Shown here piece after piece: positions 16,133-24,785 of a stretch of 64,000 nt of DNA (its first letter is position 1; each line of letters begins with the position of its first letter). This DNA comes from Chloroflexia bacterium SDU3-3 (GTDB taxonomy: Bacteria; Chloroflexota; Chloroflexia; Chloroflexales; Roseiflexaceae): the NCBI GenBank assembly GCA_009268125.1, contig WBOU01000002.1, positions 62,001 to 126,000 on the forward strand, in the 5' to 3' direction. A model generated the notes under the pieces. The model was not told the DNA's origin, made no database searches, and was given only the letters and a program-made list of their open reading frames with translations. Made by a program: the position numbers and the translations under genes.

Positions 16133-16582
16133 CTAGCTGGCGGTGCGCGGGTAGCGATTGAGGCCGATAGTGGCCACCGAGCCACGTAGGAACACGTAGA
16201 AGGGGATGTTGCGCGCGTGCCACGTGCTCACTGTGTCGACTAGGATCTTCTTGGCCTCTTTCCAGTCGTCGGGGTGGTCGGCGGCGATGATCTCGGCGCG
16301 GTCGAAGAACAGCAGGTAGGCCGACGAGGGTGCCCACGACAGGTCGACAAGGTTGGCGGCCAGGCTCTGCCATGTCTGATCTGCGGTCTGCGGTGCCTGG
16401 ATGGCCTCGGAGCACGTCTGCAGAAAAGCCTTTTTGTCGCCAGCCTTCCGGCCATCGATCAGAAAGCAGCGAAACCCGTGCTCGCTCGCCTCGGAAAAGA
16501 GCCGATCGGGGTAGCGCCGAGCGCTCAGGTGGTAGAGATCCGGCTTTAGGCTTCTGTTCCAAAGCTCATCTAGTGCGATCAT
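16133..16582 (-). CDS. Barstar-family (RNase inhibitor-like) protein
   Basis: A 149-residue protein whose core matches the barstar fold: CFLIDGRKAGDKKAFLQTC (first strand and helix), then SLAANLVDLSWAPSSAYLLFFDRAE. Barstar neutralises barnase-type ribonucleases in the cytoplasm. No barnase-like or other toxin gene lies next to it here, so it may protect against toxins made elsewhere or by competitors (an orphan immunity protein), or have a different role. It has its own terminator. Confidence 0.75.
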   Translation of the reverse strand: MIALDELWNRSLKPDLYHLSARRYPDRLFSEASEHGFRCFLIDGRKAGDKKAFLQTCSEAIQAPQTADQTWQSLAANLVDLSWAPSSAYLLFFDRAEIIAADHPDDWKEAKKILVDTVSTWHARNIPFYVFLRGSVATIGLNRYPRTAS

Positions 16583-16669
16583 AGCGCATCCTTACATCAA
16601 TATCAGGCAATCTAATAACAGTTACAGGGTGAGATAGAGCGATACGCGCATTCTGCCACGCCTAGGGTC

Positions 16670-17032
16670 TTACGGCAGCGCTAGCTTTGCTCGCTCGGCG
16701 CGGGGTAGGGCGGCCACCACAAGCCGATACGATTGGTCGATCATCATCCGCAGCTCGTGGTCGGGCACGCTGTCGTCGAGGATGATGGTGTTCCAGTGTC
16801 GTTTGTTCAGGTGGTAGCCTGGGATGACGGCGGGAAAGGTGTCGCGCAGCAGCTGGGCGTCGATCGGGTCGCACTTCAGGCTGAGCTGCTGAGGCTGCTG
16901 GGTGCAGGAAAGGAGCGCAAAGATCTTGCCGCCCACCTTCGCCACCACAGGATCTGGGCCGAAGGGGAAGGTTTCGGCAGATCCTATTTTGCTCTGTAGA
17001 TAGGTTCGCACCCATTGGTCTTGCAGTGTCAT
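16670..17032 (-). CDS. MmcQ/YjbR family protein
   Basis: A 120-residue protein with the family layout: SAETFPFGPDPVVAKVGGKIFALL near the start, LSLKCDP in the centre, PAVIPGYHLNKRHWNTIIL and the C-terminal helix LRMMIDQSYRLVV. The family adopts a double-wing CyaY-like fold and is often described as DNA-binding, but its function is not established. Transcribed separately from the barstar-like gene (87-bp gap). Confidence 0.85.
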   Translation of the reverse strand: MTLQDQWVRTYLQSKIGSAETFPFGPDPVVAKVGGKIFALLSCTQQPQQLSLKCDPIDAQLLRDTFPAVIPGYHLNKRHWNTIILDDSVPDHELRMMIDQSYRLVVAALPRAERAKLALP

Positions 17033-17165
17033 AGCGACGTTTCCGATGTTTGGCTCTCCGCCTATTCAGTATAATGCGCTTATCTGGCTAGGGCAAGGCA
17101 AAAGGTAAAATTTTGTCTATTTCTGTGCAGAAACTGGTGCAAAACTTGCAGGTTTTGTTTACAAA

Positions 17166-17209
17166 AAAGGCCCCACGCGACGCTCTCGTGAACATCGCGT
17201 GGGGCCTTT
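17166..17209 (-). terminator. Intrinsic terminator after the substrate-binding lipoprotein gene
   Basis: A 15-bp stem (AAAGGCCCCACGCGA with its complement) and 14-nt loop. On the minus strand the stem ends in CCTTTTTTG. It begins 13 bp after the stop of the lipoprotein gene. Confidence 0.9.
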
Positions 17210-17221
17210 CGGTGCGGGGCG

Positions 17222-18172
17222 CTACTTGATGTTGTACTTGGCGCGCAGCTGATCGATGGTGCCGTTCTCCTTCAGCACCTTCAGCGCGGCGTTGATCGCG
17301 CCCAGCAGCTCGGTGTCGCCCTTCTGCAGGGCCACGCCGTAGCTCTCGGTGGTGAAGGCCTCGCCCACGATCTTGAACTTGCCCGCGTACTGCGGCTGCG
17401 AGGTGTAGTTGCCCACGGTCGGGCCGTCGGCCACCACCGCGTCCACAGCGTTGTTGGCCAGGTCGGCGAAGGCCAGGTCGATGGTCTGGTAGCGCTTCAG
17501 CTTGGCATCCTCAACCTTGGCATCCTCCAGCGCGGCGGTCTCGCCGGTGGTGCCGGTCTGCACGCCCACGGCATCCAGGCCGGGCAGATCGGTGTAGCTG
17601 CTCACCGTGGTGTTGGCGGCCTGCACCACCACCAGCTGGCCCACATCGATGTAGGGGTCCGAGAAGTCGACGATCTGCTTGCGCTCGTCGGTGATGGTGG
17701 ATGCGGAGGCCACGGCATCGAACTGCTTGGCCTGGAGCGCGGTGAAGATCGTATCGAACGAGGCGTTCTGGAACTCGAAGTCGGCGTTGATCAGCTTGCC
17801 AACCTCGGTGAGCAGGTCGATATCGAAGCCGACGATCTCGTTCGTGGCCTGGTCGACCGACTCGAAGGGCGGGTAGCTGGCGTCGGTGCCGACCACCACC
17901 TTGCGGCCCTTCAGGTCGGCCACGGGGGCGGCGGCAGCGGTGGCCGATGCCTCGGTGGTGGCCTCGGCGGTGGCCGATGCCTCGGTGGTGGCGGCAGCCG
18001 TCGCCTCGGCGGTGGCCTCAGCAGCGGGGGCCTCGGTGGCGGCAGCGGCAGTCATCGCCGCCTCGACCGTCGAGCGGGCGGGCGAGGTGGCGGTGGTGCT
18101 GGTGTTGCTTGCCCCGCAGGCGGCCAGCAGGCCAGCCAGCAGGATGGTGGGCAGGAAAGCGTTCTTTCGCAT
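17222..18172 (-). CDS. Amino-acid ABC transporter substrate-binding lipoprotein
   Basis: Extracytoplasmic solute receptor of family 3. The 316-residue protein has a lipoprotein signal (MRKNAFLPTILLAGLLAACG; lipid-modified Cys in the LAAC box at residue 19). A 65-residue Ala/Thr/Glu linker built of EAT/ATTEAS repeats follows, then the two-lobe binding domain from residue 89 (GRKVVVGTDASYPPFE, GFDIDLLTEVGKLI, DAVASASTITDERKQIVDFSDPY). A polar amino acid is the likely ligand, but the specificity cannot be read. No permease or ATPase genes adjoin it, so its transporter is encoded elsewhere. A consensus promoter lies at 18293-18320. Confidence 0.9.
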   Translation of the reverse strand: MRKNAFLPTILLAGLLAACGASNTSTTATSPARSTVEAAMTAAAATEAPAAEATAEATAAATTEASATAEATTEASATAAAAPVADLKGRKVVVGTDASYPPFESVDQATNEIVGFDIDLLTEVGKLINADFEFQNASFDTIFTALQAKQFDAVASASTITDERKQIVDFSDPYIDVGQLVVVQAANTTVSSYTDLPGLDAVGVQTGTTGETAALEDAKVEDAKLKRYQTIDLAFADLANNAVDAVVADGPTVGNYTSQPQYAGKFKIVGEAFTTESYGVALQKGDTELLGAINAALKVLKENGTIDQLRAKYNIK

Positions 18173-18292
18173 AGGGAATCTGCTCCTTTTGCCTCATACG
18201 ACAGAATATAAAAACAGTATCGCGCACGGGGCCGCAATACTGCTTCATCGCATCTGGCCCCGCCTGGGGGCCAGAACCGTATGGGTGCGCGT

Positions 18293-18320
18293 ATTATAAA
18301 CCCAGATTCCCCGCTGTCAA
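18293..18320 (-). promoter_or_regulatory. Consensus sigma-70-type promoter for the lipoprotein gene
   Basis: On the minus strand TTGACA (18315-18320) and TATAAT (18293-18298) are both perfect and separated by 16 bp. The predicted start lies about 115 nt before the ATG at 18172, leaving a leader in which I see no known riboswitch. Confidence 0.8.
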
Positions 18321-18401
18321 AGCAGGTTGTGTGCCAGGCCGAGCCTATCGCGGAGATCTGCGCCGCCAGCGCGCCTGTATTTCCGTTAGGGGCGTTCTGC
18401 C

Positions 18402-20498
18402 TCAGCTGGAGCGCCCAGCCAGCTCGACGGTCAGCAGATCGAGCGAGCTATCGGCGCTGCCGGGCAGGGGCAGCCGCGCGCCGCTAGCCATGTCGTACAC
18501 GCCGATGTTGAGGCGGTAGCGGCCATTGGGCAGCTCGGGTTCGATCGGCAGATCGGCCAGATCTACCACCAGCTCGCCAGCCCGCCAGCGCGAGGTGGGG
18601 TAGTCGTCGGCGCGAATAATCGTGTCGCGCTGGGCTACCGTCTGCCCCTGCTGGTTCACCAGATGCAGGAAGATCGCGTAGTCGCGGTCGAGCGCGGCGG
18701 CGGGCTGCCAGTAGAGGTTCAGCTGGAGCGCCTGGCCGGGCTGCACCTGGGCTGGGCCGTGCAGCGGGGTGAAGCGCCCGCGCAGGTCGCCCGCCGCCGC
18801 CTGGAAGCCCAGCAGCCGCATGGTGCCGAAGGCCGCATCACTGCGCTGGATGGCCAGCTCCTCGGGGTGCGAGCCTAGGTCAAGCAGCTCCAGCAGCGTG
18901 CCGGGCCGCCCCTGGGCCTCGCCAGGGAAGACCTGCAGCACGGTAGAGGCATCCCGCAGGGCCGGGTAGCTGGCGGGGCTGGCCTTCTTCACATCGGCGA
19001 CGATATAGCGGAACCCTTGGGAGCGGTACCAAGCCGCATCGTGCTCAGCCACATCCTCGGTCGTCACCGCCATGGGCCAGTCGCCCCACTGGGCGTGGTT
19101 GAGCGCCAGCGCCAGCGGCGCACCCTGCGAGAGCTGCTGGCGCACATAGCGGCCCGCCAGCACCTTGCTGTGCGGGTAGGCGTGGAAGGTATCCTGGGCG
19201 ATGGCGGCGCGCAGCGGCGGGACGGCCAGCCCCAGCGCCACCAGCGGCAGGGCCAGCGCCCGCACGCGGCGGGCCACGCGCGGCCCGCGCGGCAGCCCCG
19301 GCCAGCGGCGAACGGCGTGGTGGCCCAGGAGCAGCGCCCAGTGCGCGCAGGCCACCACGCCCACGCCAGCAAACACAAACAGCGGCGGGATGATCGGCAG
19401 CAGGTTGCGGAAGAACTGGATCTGCTGGGGCAGGAACATCAGCGGGTAGCACAGCACCACCGCCAGCACCGCCAGACCGGCGCGGTCGCGCCGCGCCACC
19501 AGCACGCCCACGCCCACCAGCGCAGCTAGGCAGGGCAGCGGCGTCAGGCCGCTCTCCCAGAAGAACTGCAGGTACTCCAGCACCGGCCAGTCCTTGATCA
19601 GGTCGCCGCCGCCGCCGGTGGGGTTGTAGGCCACATACTGGTGGGTCACGCCGTGCCAGAACGCCTCGGGGGCGAGCAGGGCGTAGGGCGTGCCGGCCAC
19701 AAAGGCGGCCAGGCTCAGCGCGCCCGCCATGGCCAGCAGCCAGCCCTTGCGCAGGCTGGCCCAGCCCCATACCTGCACATGCACCACCACCAGCGCTAGC
19801 GCCACCATGGCGGCGTTGTACTTGGTGGATGTGGCCAGGCCGATGCACAGGCCAGCCAGCGCATAGCTGCGCCACGTCGGGCGGCGCAGCGGGGCCAGCG
19901 CAGCCAGCAGCGCGATCAGCGCGGTGAAGGTGACCGGCACATCCTGGGTGATGTACTGCGAGTTGCGCACGTGGAAGGGCGCGACCGCCAGCAGCGCCGC
20001 GCCGATCAGCGCGGGCCAGCGCCCCCACCAGCGGCGGCCCAGCGCATAGGCCAGCGCCACCGTGGCCGTGCCCAGCAGCGCCGTGAGCACGCGGCCCCAC
20101 ACGAAGAAGCCCGGCGTGGTCACATACAGGTCGGTGGTGGATGGCAGCGACTCGATACCCTGGTACAGCCCGGTGGCCACACCATAGCGCAGGTGCACAT
20201 CGAAGACCACGCGCAGGGCGTAGTAGAACAGCGAGGGCTTGCCGAAGAAGCGCGGGTTCCAGTCATTGTGGCGCAGCATGCCGAACACGCGGTTCACCGC
20301 CGACGGCTCGTCGGGGTGGTCGGTGTAGGGCAGGCCCCAGCCGATGCCGTAGAGGCGCAGGGCCAGCGCGGCGGCCAGCGCGCAGGCGATCAGCGCAGCC
20401 CACAGCGCGGCGCGCGCGCGCGGCCACGTGCGGGAGCGGGTGGATCGTGCGGGGATCGAGTGTATCGGTGGATTATGCATGCTGTTGGGCCAAGGCAT
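18402..20498 (-). CDS. GT39/ArnT-like membrane glycosyltransferase
   Basis: A 698-residue integral membrane protein with about ten helices between residues 30 and 430. After the first helix comes the loop LPYTDHPDEPSAVNRVF, whose acidic HPDE motif matches the catalytic Asp/Glu of the dolichyl- or polyprenyl-phosphate-sugar transferases (PMT, ArnT, GT39/GT83). YITQDVPVTF is a second conserved external loop. The last 160 residues are a soluble beta-rich domain (LQLNLYWQPAAALDRDYAIFLHL). Probable role: transfer of a lipid-linked sugar to a protein or envelope polymer outside the membrane; substrate unknown. A start at the second Met (MHNPPIHSI) is equally possible. Confidence 0.82.
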   Translation of the reverse strand: MPWPNSMHNPPIHSIPARSTRSRTWPRARAALWAALIACALAAALALRLYGIGWGLPYTDHPDEPSAVNRVFGMLRHNDWNPRFFGKPSLFYYALRVVFDVHLRYGVATGLYQGIESLPSTTDLYVTTPGFFVWGRVLTALLGTATVALAYALGRRWWGRWPALIGAALLAVAPFHVRNSQYITQDVPVTFTALIALLAALAPLRRPTWRSYALAGLCIGLATSTKYNAAMVALALVVVHVQVWGWASLRKGWLLAMAGALSLAAFVAGTPYALLAPEAFWHGVTHQYVAYNPTGGGGDLIKDWPVLEYLQFFWESGLTPLPCLAALVGVGVLVARRDRAGLAVLAVVLCYPLMFLPQQIQFFRNLLPIIPPLFVFAGVGVVACAHWALLLGHHAVRRWPGLPRGPRVARRVRALALPLVALGLAVPPLRAAIAQDTFHAYPHSKVLAGRYVRQQLSQGAPLALALNHAQWGDWPMAVTTEDVAEHDAAWYRSQGFRYIVADVKKASPASYPALRDASTVLQVFPGEAQGRPGTLLELLDLGSHPEELAIQRSDAAFGTMRLLGFQAAAGDLRGRFTPLHGPAQVQPGQALQLNLYWQPAAALDRDYAIFLHLVNQQGQTVAQRDTIIRADDYPTSRWRAGELVVDLADLPIEPELPNGRYRLNIGVYDMASGARLPLPGSADSSLDLLTVELAGRSS

Positions 20499-20751
20499 AG
20501 CGCGGCTCTACCTTAATGTACGGGGCACAGAAGCCTCAGGGAAAAGCGCTGGCAGGCAGGAGGATCTGGTGCGTATCGCTATGCTCTTGGGGTGAGCCTT
20601 TGTGGCCCTGCGCAGAAAAAAAGCGCGCAGCCGCGCCATCTGCCCAGAATAGCTTCCCATACACCTACTGTATAAAAAAACGACAGGCCATAGCAACCTC
20701 CAAAAGGACGAGCTACCGCAGCCAAATGGATGATCGGCGCGCGGCGCAAAA

Positions 20752-20788
20752 AAGCAGCAACCATCTTTGAGAAGAACGGTTGCTGCTT
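20752..20788 (-). terminator. Intrinsic terminator after tRNA-Thr
   Basis: An 11-bp stem (AAGCAGCAACC with its complement) followed on the minus strand by GCTTTTTTG. It begins 5 bp downstream of the tRNA 3' end. Confidence 0.9.
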
Positions 20789-20792
20789 CGTA

Positions 20793-20867
20793 TGGAGCCG
20801 GCACTCGGACTTGAACCGAGGACCTACTGTTTACAAGACAGTTGCTCTACCACTGAGCTATGCCGGC
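20793..20867 (-). tRNA. tRNA-Thr (anticodon UGU)
   Basis: Read on the minus strand: 7-bp acceptor stem GCCGGCA/TGCCGGC, D arm GCTCAGTGGTAGAGC, anticodon stem ACTGT with loop CTTGTAA (anticodon TGT), and T arm with GGTTCAAGTCC. The 3' CCA is encoded (20793-20795), preceded by a U discriminator. The variable loop is short. A terminator follows directly. Decodes ACA and, by wobble, probably other Thr codons. Confidence 0.97.
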
Positions 20868-20963
20868 GCAACGGGGATCATTTTAGCATAGAGATGCGTT
20901 TGCCGTCAACCGCTTTTTGGCGTACCGTATGGCCAAAAGTCACCCAGACGATAGGAAAAAACC

Positions 20964-21875
20964 ATGAACCAGACGCTGACCGCCATCTCCGGCATCCTGG
21001 TGGGCCACGCCCACGACGCCGAGGCCCGCACCGGCTGCACCGCCATCATCCTGCCGCCCGGCACCACCTGCGGCGTGGATGTGCGCGGCGGCGCGCCCGG
21101 CACCCGCGAGACCGACCTGCTTGCGCCGACCGCCGCCGTGCAGCATGTGGACGCGATCCTGCTCACCGGGGGCAGCGCGTTTGGCCTAGGCGCGGCGGAT
21201 GGCGTGATGCGCTGGCTGCGCGAGCGCGGGCGGGGCTTCCCCACCGGTGCGGGGCCGGTGCCGATCGTGCCCGCCGCCGTGCTGTTCGACCTAGGCGTGG
21301 GCGCGGCGGACCGCTGGCCCGACGCGGCCATGGGCTACGCCGCGTGCCAGGCCGCCAGCCCCAGCCCCGTGCCCGAGGGCGGTGTGGGCGCAGGCGCGGG
21401 CGCGCTGGTGGGCAAGCTGCGCGGGGCGGCCTGGGCCAGCCCTGGCGGCGTGGGCAGCGCCGCCGCGCGGCTGCCAAACGGCACCACGGTGGCCGCGCTA
21501 GCCGTTACCAACCCCTTCGGCGATGTCTACCGCCCCGACACCCAGGAGATCTTGGCCGGGGCCAGGGCCGACGACGGCAGCTTCATCAACACCGCGCGAG
21601 CCATCCGCAGCGCCGAGGCCATCCAGGCTTTTGGCAACACCACGCTGTGCATGGTGGCCACCGACGCCCCGCTGGACAAGGCGGGCTGCAAAAAGCTGGC
21701 CGAGATGGCGCAGGACGCGCTGCCTCGCACCATCCGCCCCATCCACACGCCCTTCGACGGCGACATCGTGTTCGCCGCCGCCACCGGCAGCGCGCCGGGG
21801 GTAAACCTGGCCGTGCTGGGCAGCGTGGCCGCCGACCTGCTGGCCGAGGCGATCGCCCGCAGCGTGGCGCGCTAG
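20964..21875 (+). CDS. P1 family (DmpA/BapA-type, S58) peptidase
   Basis: A 303-residue N-terminal-nucleophile aminopeptidase that cleaves itself into two subunits. Landmarks are ISGILVGHA, VDAILLTGGSAFGLGAADGVM, GAGAGALVGKL and VTNPFGDVY. The candidate autocleavage and nucleophile position is Asn-Thr in GNTTLCMVATDAPL (about residues 221-234), where related enzymes have Ser or Thr after Asn or Gly. No signal peptide, so cytoplasmic. The substrate (small peptides, D-amino-acid amides or beta-peptides) cannot be deduced. It converges with panC, overlapping by 4 bp. Confidence 0.88.
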   Translation: MNQTLTAISGILVGHAHDAEARTGCTAIILPPGTTCGVDVRGGAPGTRETDLLAPTAAVQHVDAILLTGGSAFGLGAADGVMRWLRERGRGFPTGAGPVPIVPAAVLFDLGVGAADRWPDAAMGYAACQAASPSPVPEGGVGAGAGALVGKLRGAAWASPGGVGSAAARLPNGTTVAALAVTNPFGDVYRPDTQEILAGARADDGSFINTARAIRSAEAIQAFGNTTLCMVATDAPLDKAGCKKLAEMAQDALPRTIRPIHTPFDGDIVFAAATGSAPGVNLAVLGSVAADLLAEAIARSVAR

Positions 21876-22705
21876 CCCAGCAGCGCGTTGTCGATCAGGC
21901 GCGTGGTGCCGAAGCGCACCGCCAGCGACACCAGCGCGCCGCGCTCGCCCACGTCCTCAAGCTCGCGCAGGCTCAGCGGGTCGGCTACGCTCACATAGTC
22001 GGTGGCGGCCAGCGGCTCGGCGGCCAGCGTGGCCTCGACCAGGCGGCGCAGCACGCCCGCCTGCCGCTCGCCCTGCCGGTAGGCCTCGGCGGCGGCCTGC
22101 AGCGCCCGCGAGAGCACTACGGCAGCGGCGCGCTGCTCGGGGGTGAGGTAGACATTGCGGCTAGACATGGCCAGGCCATCCGGCTCGCGCACGGTGGGGA
22201 TGATCACGATCTCGGTGGGGATGGCGAGGTCGCGGGCCATCTGGCGCACCACCACGCACTGCTGGGCGTCCTTCTGCCCAAAGTAGGCGGCCTGGGCCTG
22301 GGCGATGTTCAGCAGCTTGCACACCACCGTCGTCACCCCGCGAAAGTGGCCTGGGCGGCGCTGGCCCTCCAGCACCTCGGTCACGCCCTCGACGGCCACG
22401 TAGGTGCTGTAGCCGGGCGGGTAGATCTCGGCCACACCCGGGATGAGCACCAGATCGGCCCCGGCCTCGGCCAGCAGCCGCAGGTCGCGCTCGATATCGC
22501 GCGGGTAGCGGGCCAGATCCTCGCTGGGGCCAAACTGGGTGGGGTTCACAAAGATGCTCACCGCCGCCGCGCCCTGCTCGCGTTTGGCCTGGCGCACCAG
22601 GCTCAGGTGGCCCTCGTGTAGGAAGCCCATGGTGGGCACGAAGCCCATGCGCCCCAGCCCGGCCCGCGCCTCGCGGAACGCCGCGATCGTCTCGACAACC
22701 TCCAT
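21872..22705 (-). CDS. panC: Pantothenate synthetase
   Basis: Joins pantoate and beta-alanine using ATP, the last step to vitamin B5. The 277-residue protein shows PTMGFLHEGHLSLV (HIGH-type nucleotide motif, residues 25-38), FVNPTQFGP, the pantoate-binding VCKLLNIAQAQAAYFGQKD and SSRNVYL (with the KMSKS-equivalent serines). Length is standard. It starts 15 nt after panB ends and is the last gene of the DUF2520-panB-panC operon. GGAGG lies upstream of the ATG. Confidence 0.97.
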   Translation of the reverse strand: MEVVETIAAFREARAGLGRMGFVPTMGFLHEGHLSLVRQAKREQGAAAVSIFVNPTQFGPSEDLARYPRDIERDLRLLAEAGADLVLIPGVAEIYPPGYSTYVAVEGVTEVLEGQRRPGHFRGVTTVVCKLLNIAQAQAAYFGQKDAQQCVVVRQMARDLAIPTEIVIIPTVREPDGLAMSSRNVYLTPEQRAAAVVLSRALQAAAEAYRQGERQAGVLRRLVEATLAAEPLAATDYVSVADPLSLRELEDVGERGALVSLAVRFGTTRLIDNALLG

Positions 22706-22720
22706 GCCCCGCGCTCCTCC

Positions 22721-23554
22721 CTAGTCCTCTTGGCCCAGCGCCGCCCGTAGCTCGGCCTCATCCATCTTCGCGCTGTGCTCGGCGGTGGGGAACGCGCCAG
22801 CGCGCACATCCGCCGCGTAGCTGCCCAGCGCCTCGCTGATCGTGTCGGCCAGCTGGAGGTAGCGGCGGGCGTGGCGCGGCTGGTAGTCGGCGTACAGCCC
22901 TAGCAGATCGTGCCAGACCTGCACCTGCCCATCGCAGCCCGCCCCCGCGCCGATGCCGATGGTGGGGATGCGCAGCCGCGCCGTGATCGCCGCCGCCAGC
23001 GGGGCAGGCACCAGCTCCAGCACCACCGCGAAGGCCCCGGCCTCCTCAAGCGCCAGCGCGTCGGCCAGCAGCTGGCGGGCCGCGTCGGCGCTCTTGCCCT
23101 GCACGCGCCGCCCGATCACCAGCTCGGACTGGGGCGTGTAGCCCAGGTGGCCCATCACCGGCACGCCGAACGCGGTGAGCTGCCGCACGAAGGCAGTCAC
23201 GTGCGCGCCGCCCTCCAGCTTCACCGCCTGCACCCCGGCCTCCTGCATCAGGCGGCGGGCCGTCTCCATCGCCTGCGCCGCGCTGGCGTAGGAGAGAAAC
23301 GGCATGTCGCCTACCACCAGGGCGCGCTGGCTGCCGCGCGCCACCATCTTGGCGTGGTAGATGATCTCGTCCACCGTCACCGGCAGCGTGGTGGGCTGGC
23401 CCTGCACCACATTGCCCAGCGAGTCGCCCACCAAGATGAGCGGGATGCCCGCCCGCTCGACCATCTGGGCCGAGGTGTAGTCGTAGGCGGTGATCATCGG
23501 GATGCGCTCGCCGCGCTGCTTCATCGCCTGGATGTCGAGGATGCTCGTTCGCAT
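22721..23554 (-). CDS. panB: 3-methyl-2-oxobutanoate hydroxymethyltransferase
   Basis: Makes ketopantoate from 2-oxoisovalerate and methylene-tetrahydrofolate. The 277-residue protein has [37 protein letters not shown] (metal-binding Asp in GDS), VKLEGG (catalytic region), [14 protein letters not shown] and [13 protein letters not shown]. Ends normal. The gene sits 15 nt after the DUF2520 gene and 15 nt before panC, so all three should be co-transcribed. panD (beta-alanine supply) is not in the window. Confidence 0.97.
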   Translation of the reverse strand: MRTSILDIQAMKQRGERIPMITAYDYTSAQMVERAGIPLILVGDSLGNVVQGQPTTLPVTVDEIIYHAKMVARGSQRALVVGDMPFLSYASAAQAMETARRLMQEAGVQAVKLEGGAHVTAFVRQLTAFGVPVMGHLGYTPQSELVIGRRVQGKSADAARQLLADALALEEAGAFAVVLELVPAPLAAAITARLRIPTIGIGAGAGCDGQVQVWHDLLGLYADYQPRHARRYLQLADTISEALGSYAADVRAGAFPTAEHSAKMDEAELRAALGQED

Positions 23555-23569
23555 GGTGTTGAACCCTGG

Positions 23570-24439
23570 CTAGCCCGCGTGCGGCGGGGGGTGAAGCAGC
23601 TCGGTGATCGTATCGAGGCCCTGCGCGTCGCCGCCGATGGCGCGGGCCAGCGGCACCGCCGCCGCGCCCAGCGTGCGGTAGATCGGCAGCGCCTCGGGCG
23701 CGGTCTTGGCCAGCGCATCGAGGTGCCGCGCCACGGTGGCCGCATCGCCCCTAGCGATCGGGCCGGTGAGCGCGGCGGGCACGCCCAAGCGGTCCAGGCT
23801 CTCCACCGCGCCGCGCAGCAGCGGCAGCAGCGCGGCCAGCGCCTGGGGCTGCGGCAGGCCGCACTCGGCCAGCAGCGCCGAGGCTTGGGCGGCCAGCACC
23901 ACGGTGTAGTTGGCCATCATGGCCGCCGCCGCGTGGTAGATGGCCCGCGTCTCGGACGGGATGGGCAGGGGCGTGCCACCCAGCGCACGCGCCGCACTGG
24001 CCAGATCCTCAGCCAGCGGCCCCGCCGCGTCGATAGCGAACACAGTGCCCGGCAGCACCGGCGAATGCGCATCCGCGAAGGTCTGCAGCGGGTGGAACGC
24101 GCCCACCTGCCAGCCGCGCCCGGCCAGCGGGGCCAGCAGCGCCGCGCTGTTGGCCCCGCTCAGGTGCACTGCCGCCGCGCCCGCAGGCGCTTCGCCCAGC
24201 GCGCTGGCCACCGTCGCGATCTGCGTGTCTGTCACCGCAATTAGCGTTAGGTTTGCCGACGCGGCGGCCTCATGTGGCGTGGCGGCCACAGCAGCCCCAG
24301 TGGCGCTGGCCAGCTCGGCGGCGTGCGCGGGGCTGCGGCTCCACACGGCGGCCACGGGGTAGCCAGCGGCGTGCAAAGCCCGCCCAAGCGCCCCGCCAAC
24401 TCGCCCTGCCCCGATCACCGCGATGCTCAAGCTGGCCAC
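23570..24439 (-). CDS. Rossmann-fold/DUF2520 protein, candidate pantothenate-pathway reductase
   Basis: A 289-residue protein with an N-terminal NAD(P)-binding Rossmann fold (LSIAVIGAGRVGGALGRAL, GxGxxG near residue 10) and a helical C-terminal domain of the DUF2520 type (YHAAAAMMANYTVVLAAQA, GPIARGDAATVARHLDAL). This arrangement resembles ketopantoate reductase and pyrroline-5-carboxylate reductase. It heads the operon with panB and panC and no panE is present here, so a ketopantoate reductase role is a fair inference, not shown. I chose GTG 24439, which follows GGGGAG and starts the fold; an ATG at 24562 would add 41 unconserved residues. Confidence 0.75.
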   Translation of the reverse strand: MASLSIAVIGAGRVGGALGRALHAAGYPVAAVWSRSPAHAAELASATGAAVAATPHEAAASANLTLIAVTDTQIATVASALGEAPAGAAAVHLSGANSAALLAPLAGRGWQVGAFHPLQTFADAHSPVLPGTVFAIDAAGPLAEDLASAARALGGTPLPIPSETRAIYHAAAAMMANYTVVLAAQASALLAECGLPQPQALAALLPLLRGAVESLDRLGVPAALTGPIARGDAATVARHLDALAKTAPEALPIYRTLGAAAVPLARAIGGDAQGLDTITELLHPPPHAG

Positions 24440-24785
24440 AGCATCTCCCCGCGCGGCAAAAGGCGCGGGCAGCACGCACCCCGGCAGCGCACCAGCCCAC
24501 GCCCGCATAGCTCTCGAAAAGTAGGCGCATACTCTACCATGGCTTTCGCATGATCGCAACATGGCAGGGTGTGGAAAGATTTGTTCTCAGCGCTCGTCGA
24601 TTTTTCCCGATTGGGACGGGATATTTCTCAAAAAAAGTGATAGCGTTTTCCACAAAAAGTGACTTTATCCACATGGTTTCCACATTTTTGTGGATGTGCG
24701 GAATTGTTTTCTACCACGAAGATACGAAGGGGGAAAAGGTCAGCGGGCAACACGTGGAAGCGCTGCCCGCCTTGGCCAGCGGAAG
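24440..24785. other. 345-bp intergenic region with DnaA-box-like and CCACGAAG repeats
   Basis: No gene supported. An AT-rich stretch (24590-24710) holds TTATCCACA at 24665-24673 plus several near matches (TTTCCACA, TTTGTGGAT). It is followed by TACCACGAAGATACGAAGG at 24711-24730, a short member of the CCACGAAG repeat family seen at 26640-26760 and 40990-41325. Confidence 0.6.
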
